A stretch of DNA of 64,000 nt from Pseudonocardia sp. KRD291. Lineage in GTDB: Bacteria > Actinomycetota > Actinomycetes > Mycobacteriales > Pseudonocardiaceae. Below, piece after piece: positions 1-8,155 of this stretch (the stretch's first letter is position 1; the number at the start of each line of letters is the position of its first letter). The notes beneath the pieces were generated by a model. That model was not told the DNA's origin and did not search any database. It worked only from the letters and a program-made list of their open reading frames with translations. Where the stretch lies: contig NZ_JADQDD010000003.1 of the NCBI RefSeq assembly GCF_019263595.1, positions 1 to 64,000 on the forward strand, read 5' to 3'. The translations under genes and the position numbers were made by a program.

Positions 1-914
1 TACTGCTCGAGGTGCTCGACGACGAAGTCCATCGCGGCGGCGGCCCCCGGGAGGACGTTGACCATGGTGAAGAAGCCGTGCATCTGCCCGTTGAAGCGTT
101 GCGCGTCGACCGGGACGCCGGCCGCGCGGAGCTTCTCGGCGTAGGCCTCGCCCTCGTCGCGCAGCGGGTCGTGCTCGGCGGTGAAGACGATCGCCGGCGG
201 CAGGCCCGAGAGGTCCTCGGTACGCAGCGGTGACGCGTCGGGCCTGCTGCGGTCCGCGACGTCGGGGACGTAGTGGTCCCAGAACCAGATCATCGAGTCC
301 CGGCTGAGCATGAGCTGGTTGGCCGGGTCGGTGTAGCTGGCGTTGTCCACGTCGGCGGCGGTCACGGGATAGGCGAGGACCTGCGCGGCAAGCGCCGGGC
401 CGCCCTCGCTGCGCACGCGCTGGGCGACGACCGCGCTCAGGTTGCCGCCGGCGCTGTCACCCGCGGCAACCAGCGGCACCGTCAGCCCGTGCTGCTGCCG
501 GTAGGTCTCGGCCCACTGCAGGGCGGACCACGCGTCCTCGGCAGCGGTGGGGTAGCGGTACTCGGGAGCGAGCCGGTAGTCGACCAGGAGCACCGTGGCT
601 CCCGTGCGGTCGACCAGCTGTCGGGCGAGGGTCTCGAACTCGTCGAGGGCGCCGATCACCCAGCCGCCGCCGTGGTAGTAGACGATCACGGCCCGCGGTT
701 CGGAGCGCGGCGTGAGGACCCGGACGGTGATGGCGCCGCCGTCGACCGGCACCGACTCGTCGGTCACCTCGCCGATCTCGGGGCCCGGCCCGTACATCTC
801 CCGGAGCGACGTCCCCAGGCCCCGGGCCTGCGTGGGGGTCATCTCGTGCAGTAGCGGCATGCCGCTCTCGCCCATCTGCGCCAGCAGCGCGCTGGTCGCC
901 TCGTCCAGAGCCAT
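1..914 (-). CDS. alpha/beta hydrolase, HSL (family IV) esterase, C-terminus cut by window edge
   Basis: The reading frame starts at an ATG at 914 and runs off the left edge after about 304 codons. It shows the hormone-sensitive-lipase hallmarks: HGGGW oxyanion loop at residues 81-85, GDSAGG nucleophile elbow at 152-157 (Ser154), a late Asp region (HDPLRDE) and an MHGFF histidine near the end of the visible part. All three triad members are therefore present. Such enzymes hydrolyse short-chain carboxylic esters in the cytoplasm. No signal peptide is seen. It lies downstream of, and on the same strand as, the TetR gene at 1037-1654, with a 122-base gap, so it may be co-transcribed or have its own promoter. 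Its natural substrate cannot be told from sequence. Confidence 0.9.
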   Translation of the reverse strand, partial: MALDEATSALLAQMGESGMPLLHEMTPTQARGLGTSLREMYGPGPEIGEVTDESVPVDGGAITVRVLTPRSEPRAVIVYYHGGGWVIGALDEFETLARQLVDRTGATVLLVDYRLAPEYRYPTAAEDAWSALQWAETYRQQHGLTVPLVAAGDSAGGNLSAVVAQRVRSEGGPALAAQVLAYPVTAADVDNASYTDPANQLMLSRDSMIWFWDHYVPDVADRSRPDASPLRTEDLSGLPPAIVFTAEHDPLRDEGEAYAEKLRAAGVPVDAQRFNGQMHGFFTMVNVLPGAAAAMDFVVEHLEQ

Positions 915-1036
915 CGGTCCCACCTCGTCGTCGAGTGAGTGATCATGTGACGTGCGCCACCGACTTTAGGAAGTGCAATCGTGCTCAACGCACCGCCGAA
1001 CGAGTGAATAATGCATTCTGCATCCGTCTTCCGCGG

Positions 1037-1654
1037 TCAGCGTTGCGACGCGGCGACCGCCCGGAAGAGGAAGTCGACGAGCTCCCGGGCGTAGCGCTCG
1101 ACGTTCACCGCGAGCTGGGCCTCGAACTCGGGCGGAGTGGTCACGACGTGGTTCATCGCTCCGCCGACGAGGCAGTCGAGGAGCAGCGTCACCGAGGTGT
1201 CGGCGTCGACGTCGCCCCGGGCGATGCCCCGGCGCACCATCGCCCGGGCCGCGCCCGTCTGGGATCGCGTGAGGGTGTCGAAGTAGGGGGCGAGCTCGGG
1301 GATCGCTCGGGCCTCGTGGCCCAGGCGCATGGCGGCGCGGCCGGCGTCGCCGAGGTATAGCTCCAGCATCTGGCACGCGAGGGCGACCAGGTCCCCGTGC
1401 AGGGTTCCGGTGTCGACGTCGGCGACGCGGCCGAGGTAGCTCTCGAGTGCGGCGATCAGCACGCCCTGCTTGTCGGTCCAGCGCAGGTAGATCGACGCCT
1501 TGCCCACCCCGGCCCGGCGCGCCACTGCGTCGACGGTGAACCCGCGCCATCCCGCCTCGCCGAACACGGCGAGGGCCGCACGGGCCACGCGCTGCTCCAG
1601 GTCGGGATCGCGGGGTCGACCTGAGGGGGTGGAGGTAGTCACCGGACGCATCAT
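1037..1654 (-). CDS. TetR/AcrR family transcriptional regulator
   Basis: The 205-residue protein has an N-terminal TetR helix-turn-helix at about residues 15-62 (AVARRAGVGKASIYLRW is the recognition region) and an all-helical ligand-binding C-terminal domain. The ATG at 1654 is preceded by an AAGGAG sequence. It is transcribed divergently from the acyl-CoA catabolic operon that begins at 1749. A 27-bp inverted repeat at 1704-1730 in the shared intergenic region is the likely operator. By analogy with FadR/KstR-type TetR proteins it probably represses that operon until an acyl-CoA or related ligand binds; the ligand is unknown. Confidence 0.88.
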   Translation of the reverse strand: MMRPVTTSTPSGRPRDPDLEQRVARAALAVFGEAGWRGFTVDAVARRAGVGKASIYLRWTDKQGVLIAALESYLGRVADVDTGTLHGDLVALACQMLELYLGDAGRAAMRLGHEARAIPELAPYFDTLTRSQTGAARAMVRRGIARGDVDADTSVTLLLDCLVGGAMNHVVTTPPEFEAQLAVNVERYARELVDFLFRAVAASQR

Positions 1655-1703
1655 CGCTGAAGGACTCCTTGCTGACGATTGTCGTTCAGTATATCGTCGT
1701 CCT

Positions 1704-1730
1704 CGTTACGGACACATATCGTCCGTAACG
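1704..1730. promoter_or_regulatory. perfect inverted repeat, probable TetR operator
   Basis: The arms CGTTACGGAC (1704-1713) and GTCCGTAACG (1721-1730) are exact reverse complements separated by 7 bases. The element sits in the 94-bp gap between the divergent TetR gene and the operon starting at 1749, just upstream of that operon's GAGGAGG ribosome-binding site. Size and location fit a TetR-family operator controlling both directions. Confidence 0.7.
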
Positions 1731-1748
1731 ACTCGAGGAGGTCCCACG

Positions 1749-2897
1749 GTGAAGACGGCGCTGACGCAGATGCTCGGGATCGAGAATCCGCTGGTCGGGT
1801 TCAACCGCTCGCCGGGCGTCGTGGCGGAGGTGACCAACGCCGGCGGTTTCGGTGTCCTCGCGGCCTCGGCTTACACACCGGCCGAGCTGGACGCCACGCT
1901 GACCTGGATCGAGGGGCAGGTCGGGGGCCGGCCCTACGGGGTCGACGTGCTCGTGCCGGGCAAGACGGCTGCGGGCGACCCGGCGGACCTCATCGCGGGG
2001 CTGCGCGCGCAGATCCCGCAGGCCCACCTCGACTTCGTCGACGACCTGTTGCGGCGGTACGACATTCCGGAGCTGCCCGAGGGCGCGGCGGAGGCCGCCA
2101 CCGACGAGATCGCGGCGTCGTTGACCACCGGCGCCGGGGGTGTCCAGGCGCTGCTGGACGTGGCCTTCTCCCACCGCATCTCGCTGGTGGCGAACGCCCT
2201 GGGCACCCCGCCCCCGGACCTGGTCCGGCGCGGGAAGAGCAACGGGGTCGCGGTGGCGGCCCTGGTCGGGCAGCCCAAGCACGCGGTGCGCCAGCTCGAC
2301 GCCGGCGTCGATGTGCTGATCGCGCAGGGCACCGAGGCGGGCGGGCACACCGGCACCATCGCCACGATGGTCCTGACGCCCGAGATCGTCGACCTCGCCG
2401 GCTCGGTCCCGGTGCTCGCCGCCGGCGGGATCGCCTCGGGCCGACAGATGGCCGCCGCGCTCGCGCTCGGTGCGGCGGGTGTGTGGTGCGGGTCGGTGTG
2501 GCTCTCGAGCACCGAGGACATCACCCCCGAGAGTGTGAAGGCCAAGTACCTGCAGGCGACATCGAGCGACACGCTGCGCTCGCCCACCCGGACCGGGAAG
2601 CCGGCCCGCCAGCTGCGCAGCGTGTGGCGCGACGAGTGGGAGAAGCAGGACAGCCCGGCCCCGCTGCCGATGCCGCTGCAGCCGATGCTGGTCAATGCCG
2701 CCTGGAACCGCATCGACCACGCCGCCGGGGAGGGCAACGCCGCTGCGCAGACCCTCGAATCGTTCTTCATCGGCCAGGTCGTCGGCGGCTTCGCCCGGCT
2801 GCGGCCCACCGCCGAGATCACCCGCGAGCTGATCGAGGACTGCGAGACCCGGCTCCGCGAGCTCACCGCGCTCGCCGACCCGATCACCACTTCCTGA
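1749..2897 (+). CDS. nitronate monooxygenase / 2-nitropropane-dioxygenase-like FMN protein
   Basis: The GTG at 1749 was chosen because GAGGAGG lies 8 bases upstream and homology-like sequence (TQMLGIENPLVGFN) begins there. The 382-residue TIM-barrel protein carries the NMO-family FMN/phosphate-binding segment AQGTEAGGHTG at residues 192-202, followed by VLAAGGIASG and GAAGVWCGS. The family oxidises alkyl nitronates or, in FabK relatives, reduces enoyl thioesters. As first gene of an acyl-CoA catabolic operon, a role in oxidation or reduction of an acyl intermediate is as plausible as nitronate detoxification. The cytoplasmic location follows from the absence of signal or membrane segments. 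Confidence 0.85.
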   Translation: MKTALTQMLGIENPLVGFNRSPGVVAEVTNAGGFGVLAASAYTPAELDATLTWIEGQVGGRPYGVDVLVPGKTAAGDPADLIAGLRAQIPQAHLDFVDDLLRRYDIPELPEGAAEAATDEIAASLTTGAGGVQALLDVAFSHRISLVANALGTPPPDLVRRGKSNGVAVAALVGQPKHAVRQLDAGVDVLIAQGTEAGGHTGTIATMVLTPEIVDLAGSVPVLAAGGIASGRQMAAALALGAAGVWCGSVWLSSTEDITPESVKAKYLQATSSDTLRSPTRTGKPARQLRSVWRDEWEKQDSPAPLPMPLQPMLVNAAWNRIDHAAGEGNAAAQTLESFFIGQVVGGFARLRPTAEITRELIEDCETRLRELTALADPITTS

Positions 2898-2943
2898 CCG
2901 GGCCGCAACGGCGGCCGGTCCTGACGCAGGACAGGAGACAACG

Positions 2944-5064
2944 ATGAGCACGCAGTTGCAGGACGAGGTCGCCGGGTTCGTCGACGCGGCCCGCGGGATC
3001 CTGGCCCGCCACTGGGGCCGACCGAACGAGTCCGCCGCCGGTGACCTGGGCAAGCTGTGGGAGGTCGGCGCCCAGCAGGGCTGGTTCGAGCTGGGCGCGG
3101 CGGGGGCGACGTCGATGGCGTTCGCCCTGGTGCGCGAGCTCGGCCGCGCGGCGTGCCCACTGCCCGTGATCGACGGCTACCTCGCCGCGCGGATGCTGGG
3201 GGAGGACGTCGCCGGAGTCATCGCCGACGGACGCCTCCGGGTCGTGGTCGCCACCGCCGACGCCGTGGTCGACGGGCGCCTACGCCACCTCGACGCGGGC
3301 GACGCCGCCACCCACGTGCTCGTGGTCCCGTCCGGCGGAGGCACCGTGGCACTGCACCCGATCGCCCAGGTGACCGAGCTGCCCGGCATCGCCCGCCCCT
3401 CGTGGTCGATGGTGACCCTCGGCGAGACGGAACGGTCGGTGGAGGTCGGCGCGGAGGACGCCGACCACGCGGTGGCCCTGCTGCGACTGGGTCTGGCGGC
3501 CCGCGCGCTGGCCGCCGCGGAGCGCACCCACGAGATGGCGATCGAGCACGCAACCGTGCGCAAGCAGTTCGGCAAGGTCATCGGCAGCTTCGGGGCCGTC
3601 CAGCAGCGCACTGCCACCTGTGAGATCGACGTGCGCTCGGCGAAGCTCATGCTCGACGGTGCAGTGCAAGCCGTGGAGTCCGACAGCCCCGATTGCGTTC
3701 TCGCCACCGAGGTCGCGGTGGAGCGCATCTCCGCGATTGCGCCCCGCGTCCAGCTCGGCGCCCACCACACCATCGCCGCGACGGGCTACTTCGAGGAGCA
3801 CGACGGGCCGTGGCTGTTCCGCCGCGTGCATGGCGACGTCGCCCGCCTCGCCGGGATGTCCCGGTCGGCCGGATCGGTGGCCGACGTGCTCGTCGAGACC
3901 GGCGCGCGGCTGCCCGCCGCGGACCTGGGCGTGGTGGGCGAGGCCTTCCGTGAGCAGCTCTCCCGGTTCGTCGAGGAGCACCCCGGCGACGAGTCGACGA
4001 TGGGCGACGACCCGGCCGTGGTGTCGGCAATGGCCGAGCAGGGCTGGCTCGGCTTCGGTTGGCCCCGCGAGGCCGGTGGCCGCGAGGCGACTCTGGCCGA
4101 GCAGGTCGTGCTCAACGAGGAGTCGAGCTACCAGCGGTTGCCGGTCACCAGTGCGCTCGGCTCGGTGATGCTGCTCGGAGCGTCGATCCTGCGCCATGGT
4201 TCCCCGGAGCAGAAGGACCACTTCCTGCCCCTGGTCCGCAGCGGAAAGCTGAACTTCTGCCTGGGCTACTCCGAGCCCGAGGCCGGTTCTGACCTCGCCT
4301 CGCTGCGCACCCGCGCCGTGCGCGACGGCGACGACTGGGTGATCAACGGCCAGAAGCTGTGGACCACCAACGGGCACCGCGCCGACTGGGTCTGGCTCGC
4401 GGCCCGCACCGACCCCGACGCCCAGCCGCGCCAGGCCGGCATCACGGTGTTCCTCCTGCCGATGGACACCCCCGGCATCACCGTCCAGCAGCACACCGCG
4501 CTGTCGGGCGGTATCTCCTGCACCGTCTTCTACGACGACGTCCGCATCTCCGACTCCGCCCGCGTCGGCGAGGTCGACGGCGGCTGGAAGGTCATCACCG
4601 ACGCCCTAGCCGGCGAGCGGATCACGATGGGCAACATCGCCGCAGGGCTGCGCCGCCAGCTCGACGACCTCATCGACGCGGTCCGCGCCGACCCCGCCGG
4701 CGTCGAGGCCGCTGTCGGACCCCGCGGCTCTGCAGCGCGCGCTCGACTGGGTGGACTCGCCGCAGGCATCCAGGCGACCCGGGCGCTGGTGACGGCCGCG
4801 ACCGCAGCCGGAGGCGGTGCCCCCCTGGAGGCGGCCATGGCCGGCGTGCTCGGCGGTGAGCTCGCCGAGGACTTCGGCGAGGCCACCCTCGAGATCTTCG
4901 GTCCCGCCGCGGCCCTGTCGTCCGCAGCGATCGGAACCGTCGACGTGCCCGGCGGCGGCTCCTTCGAGTATGGCCTGCGGCTCTCGATCATGTATGTGGT
5001 CGGCGGCGGCACCAACGACATCCAGCGCGGCCTCATCGCCCGCGGCCTCGGCCTGCCGCGATGA
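2944..5064 (+). CDS. double-domain acyl-CoA dehydrogenase (two ACAD domains fused)
   Basis: At 706 residues it is about twice the usual 380. Residues 1 to ~335 form one ACAD unit, with a degenerate N-terminal half and a recognisable C-terminal helical signature (RKQFGKVIGSFGAVQQR). Residues ~340-706 form a second unit with the classical motifs YSEPEAGSDLASL and NGQKLWTTNG and a GGGTNDIQRGLIARGLGLPR-like C-terminus. The second unit is probably the FAD/acyl-CoA active half. Many actinobacterial sterol-type FadE enzymes are alpha2-beta2 heteromers of such pairs; here the two halves are one polypeptide. AGGAGA precedes the ATG. It likely performs alpha,beta-dehydrogenation of a branched or cyclic acyl-CoA made by the neighbouring synthetase. 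Confidence 0.88.
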   Translation: MSTQLQDEVAGFVDAARGILARHWGRPNESAAGDLGKLWEVGAQQGWFELGAAGATSMAFALVRELGRAACPLPVIDGYLAARMLGEDVAGVIADGRLRVVVATADAVVDGRLRHLDAGDAATHVLVVPSGGGTVALHPIAQVTELPGIARPSWSMVTLGETERSVEVGAEDADHAVALLRLGLAARALAAAERTHEMAIEHATVRKQFGKVIGSFGAVQQRTATCEIDVRSAKLMLDGAVQAVESDSPDCVLATEVAVERISAIAPRVQLGAHHTIAATGYFEEHDGPWLFRRVHGDVARLAGMSRSAGSVADVLVETGARLPAADLGVVGEAFREQLSRFVEEHPGDESTMGDDPAVVSAMAEQGWLGFGWPREAGGREATLAEQVVLNEESSYQRLPVTSALGSVMLLGASILRHGSPEQKDHFLPLVRSGKLNFCLGYSEPEAGSDLASLRTRAVRDGDDWVINGQKLWTTNGHRADWVWLAARTDPDAQPRQAGITVFLLPMDTPGITVQQHTALSGGISCTVFYDDVRISDSARVGEVDGGWKVITDALAGERITMGNIAAGLRRQLDDLIDAVRADPAGVEAAVGPRGSAARARLGGLAAGIQATRALVTAATAAGGGAPLEAAMAGVLGGELAEDFGEATLEIFGPAAALSSAAIGTVDVPGGGSFEYGLRLSIMYVVGGGTNDIQRGLIARGLGLPR

Positions 5065-5098
5065 GCACCACCCCCACCATCCACGTCAGGAGGCGTCG

Positions 5099-7246
5099 AT
5101 GACGTCGTCACCGTCCACCGGGTCGCCCTCGGCGGTCACCCCCGAACGGCTCGGCTCGTTGTTCCGTCCGAGCCGAATCGCGCTCGTCGGGGCCAGCGAC
5201 AAGTCGAACTTCTCTCGGAGCGCGTTCACTAACCTCGTCGACTTCGGTTTCGGCGACCGGGTCCACCTGGTCAACCGCCGCGGCGTCGAGGTGCACGGCC
5301 GACCCAGCGTCACATCCTGCGGCGCGATCGGAGAGGAGGTCGACGTCGCGTTCCTCATGGTCCCGCAGGCCGGGACCCTCGACGCCATGTCCGACGCCGC
5401 CGCCGCCGGCATCCGCAACGCCGTCGTGCTCTCCTCCGGCTACGGGGAGGTTGGCGACGCCGGCCGCGCCGCGCAGGACGAACTCGTCGCCCACGCCCGG
5501 CGACTCGACATGGCCCTGCTCGGCCCGAACCACCTCGGGTTCGCCAACCTCGTCCACCAGGTACCGGTCACCCCCATCCCTGGCCTGCCGCGCACGGCGG
5601 GGCCGGTGGCGCTGTTGTCCCAGAGCGGCGCGAGCTCCTCGGCGATGGTCGACTTCGCGACCGCTGCCGGGGTGGGCCTGAGCTATATGGTCACGCTGGG
5701 CAACGAAGCGATGATCACCGCGGGTCATGTGCTCGACTTCCTGGTCGACGACGAGTCCACCCGTGCCGTCGCCATCTTCCTGGAGGCGATCCGCGACCCG
5801 GAGGTGTTCCGACGCGCTGCACGCCGGGCGGCCAAGGCCGGCAAGGCGGTGGTGGTCCTCAAGGCCGGCAGTAGCGAACTGTCGGCCCGCACGGCCGCCG
5901 CCCACACCGGTGCGCTGGTCGGCGACGACCGGGTGATCGACGCCGTCCTGCGCCGCGAGGGCGTGATCCGCGTCGACTCGATCGAGGACATGCTCATCAC
6001 CGCGGGGCTCGCCGCCCACACCGGGCCGATCGACCGCGCCGGCCTCGGCGTTGTGTCGATCTCCGGCGGCGCGTGCGACATCCTCGCCGACCGCGCCGAG
6101 GACCTCGGGCTCCCGCTGCCGGCGTTCGCGCCGGAGACCGAGAAGGCCCTCGACGCCGTGATGCCCGACTACGGGACGGTGCACAACCCGTTGGACGTGA
6201 CCGGCGCGGCCATTATCGACCCGACCCTGTTCACCTCCGCTATCACCACGGTCGCCGACGACCCCGAGATCGGGATCGTAGGCGTCATCAACAGCCTGCC
6301 CGGCGTCGGCGAGGGCTCCTACACGGGCCAGGTCTTCGCCGACGCCATCGGTCGTGGCATCGCCTCGGCGAGCACGCCCGCTGTCTACATCAACCAGGTC
6401 ATGCTGCCGGTCACCGACCACACCCGGGCCGTGATGGACCACGCCGACGTCGCCTACGTCCTGCCGGGTCTGCGGGGAGCGGCCGTCGCGCTGCGCAACC
6501 TCGGCTGGTGGTCGGGAACGATCCGGGAGAACGCCCGGGAACGCGTCGGCGACGACCACGAGGTCGCCGTCCCCGCCCCCGAGCGGCGCCACGGCGCCTG
6601 GTCGGAGCATTCCGCACGGCAAATGCTCGCCGACGCCGGCGTCCCGGTCGTCCCCGCCCACCTGGTCGCCGACGCCGACGCCGCGGTCACCGCGGCGGCC
6701 GAGCTCGGCGGGCCGGTCGCGCTGAAGATCGTGTCACCGGACATCCTGCACAAGAGCGACATCGGCGGGGTCCGGCTCGGTGTGGTGGGCGAGGACGCCG
6801 TCCGCGCCGCTCACGAGGCCGTCACCGCCGTGGCCGCATCCGTGCCCGGCGCCCACGTGGAGGGCGTCCTGGTCTCGCCGATGCGCACCGGCGGGGTCGA
6901 GATTCTCGTCGGTGTTGTCCGCGACCCGCAGTGGGGGCCGATGCTAGCCGTCGCCCTCGGCGGCATCTTCGTGGAGGTGCTGCAGGACTCCGCACTGAGC
7001 CCGGTGCCGGTCACCCCCGACCGAGCCCGGGCCATGATCGACGGTCTGCGGGGATCCGCACTGCTGCGCGGCGCCCGCGGCAGCACCCCCGCCGACCTCG
7101 ACGCGCTCGCAGCCGTCGTCGCCCGTGTCTCCGACCTGGCCGAGGCCCTCGGCGACGATCTCGAGTCTCTCGAGGTCAACCCCCTGCGCGTCGACGGCGC
7201 CACCGTTGAGGCCCTCGATGCCCTCGTCACCTGGAAGACCGCATGA
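5099..7246 (+). CDS. acyl-CoA synthetase, ADP-forming (fused alpha/beta acetate-CoA ligase family)
   Basis: The ATG at 5099 follows an AGGAGG at 5088. The 715-residue protein has an N-terminal Rossmann CoA-binding domain (SRIALVGASDKSNF, ~25-40), a succinyl-CoA-ligase-like middle with the phospho-histidine loop AAAHTGALVG (His269), and a C-terminal ATP-grasp domain from ~500 (GGPVALKIVSPDILHKSDIGG). This matches single-chain ADP-forming acyl-CoA synthetases, which activate a carboxylic acid with ATP and CoA, giving ADP and phosphate. It sits between the dehydrogenase and a crotonase, overlapping the latter by ATGA, so it most likely activates the pathway substrate. Pimeloyl- or feruloyl-type specificity cannot be assigned. 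Confidence 0.9.
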   Translation: MTSSPSTGSPSAVTPERLGSLFRPSRIALVGASDKSNFSRSAFTNLVDFGFGDRVHLVNRRGVEVHGRPSVTSCGAIGEEVDVAFLMVPQAGTLDAMSDAAAAGIRNAVVLSSGYGEVGDAGRAAQDELVAHARRLDMALLGPNHLGFANLVHQVPVTPIPGLPRTAGPVALLSQSGASSSAMVDFATAAGVGLSYMVTLGNEAMITAGHVLDFLVDDESTRAVAIFLEAIRDPEVFRRAARRAAKAGKAVVVLKAGSSELSARTAAAHTGALVGDDRVIDAVLRREGVIRVDSIEDMLITAGLAAHTGPIDRAGLGVVSISGGACDILADRAEDLGLPLPAFAPETEKALDAVMPDYGTVHNPLDVTGAAIIDPTLFTSAITTVADDPEIGIVGVINSLPGVGEGSYTGQVFADAIGRGIASASTPAVYINQVMLPVTDHTRAVMDHADVAYVLPGLRGAAVALRNLGWWSGTIRENARERVGDDHEVAVPAPERRHGAWSEHSARQMLADAGVPVVPAHLVADADAAVTAAAELGGPVALKIVSPDILHKSDIGGVRLGVVGEDAVRAAHEAVTAVAASVPGAHVEGVLVSPMRTGGVEILVGVVRDPQWGPMLAVALGGIFVEVLQDSALSPVPVTPDRARAMIDGLRGSALLRGARGSTPADLDALAAVVARVSDLAEALGDDLESLEVNPLRVDGATVEALDALVTWKTA

Positions 7247-8064
7247 ACGCGGCGCCCGACACCACGACGGCCACGACCGGCGACCCCGCGGTGCTCGTCG
7301 AGCGCGACGACCACGTCCAGATCATCACGCTCAACCGGCCCGAGGCGATGAACGCAGTCAACCGGGAGCTCGCCCAGCTTCTCGGCGAGGCCGTCGAGGA
7401 GGCCGAGCACGACTCCGAGGTGCGCGCCGTGGTCCTCACCGGCGCCGGCGGCCGGGCCTTCTGCGCCGGCGCCGACCTCAAGGCGGTCGCCCGCGGTGAG
7501 GACATCGGCGTGCCCGGCCGGGAGGCCTGGGGCTTCGCGGGCTACGTGACGCACCCGATCAGCAAACCGACCATCGCCGCGGTGACCGGCTTCGCCCTCG
7601 GCGGCGGCACCGAGCTGTCGCTGGCTTCCGACCTCGTGGTGGCCGGGCGGTCGTCGCGGTTCGGACTTCCCGAGGTCCGACGCGGCATCATCGCCGCCGC
7701 CGGCGGGATCGTGCGGCTGCCCGAACAGCTGCCGCGCAAGGTCGCCATGCAGATGGTGCTGACCGGCGACCCGATCGACGCCGACACCGCGCACCGCTGG
7801 GGTCTGGTCAATGACGTCGTCGACGACACCGAGGTACTCGCCACGGCGGTGGCACTCGCCCGGCGGATCGCGGAAAACGCCCCGGTCGCCGTCCAGGCGA
7901 GCAAGCGCGTCGTCGCCGGCATCACCGACGGCACGGTGCCCGCCGAGGCCGACGCCTGGGCCCGCAACAGCGCGGCGATTGCGCGCGTGATGGCCAGCGA
8001 GGACGCCCGTGAGGGCCCCCGCGCGTTCGCCGAGAACCGCCCTCCGCGTTGGCAGGGCCGCTGA
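7243..8064 (+). CDS. enoyl-CoA hydratase/isomerase (crotonase) family protein
   Basis: The ATG overlaps the upstream stop by 4 bases, indicating translational coupling. The 273-residue protein has the crotonase oxyanion-hole segments AFCAGADLKA and ALGGGTELSLASDL and the second acidic site region FGLPEVRRGI. Glutamates are present at both of the positions usually needed for hydration. In the operon it should hydrate the enoyl-CoA made by the double dehydrogenase. Exact substrate unknown. Confidence 0.88.
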   Translation: MNAAPDTTTATTGDPAVLVERDDHVQIITLNRPEAMNAVNRELAQLLGEAVEEAEHDSEVRAVVLTGAGGRAFCAGADLKAVARGEDIGVPGREAWGFAGYVTHPISKPTIAAVTGFALGGGTELSLASDLVVAGRSSRFGLPEVRRGIIAAAGGIVRLPEQLPRKVAMQMVLTGDPIDADTAHRWGLVNDVVDDTEVLATAVALARRIAENAPVAVQASKRVVAGITDGTVPAEADAWARNSAAIARVMASEDAREGPRAFAENRPPRWQGR

Positions 8065-8155
8065 CCGGGCCTTCCTCCACCACCCACGGCTTCCGGGCGG
8101 CGGGCAGCGACGACACTCTCCGCCGGGCCGGGCCCCTCTTCGTCTGGAGCACGAC

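Noticed and set aside
1686-3160. Long minus-strand frames opposite the nitronate monooxygenase gene
   Set aside because: No motifs, no start signals and composition typical of antisense of GC-rich genes.
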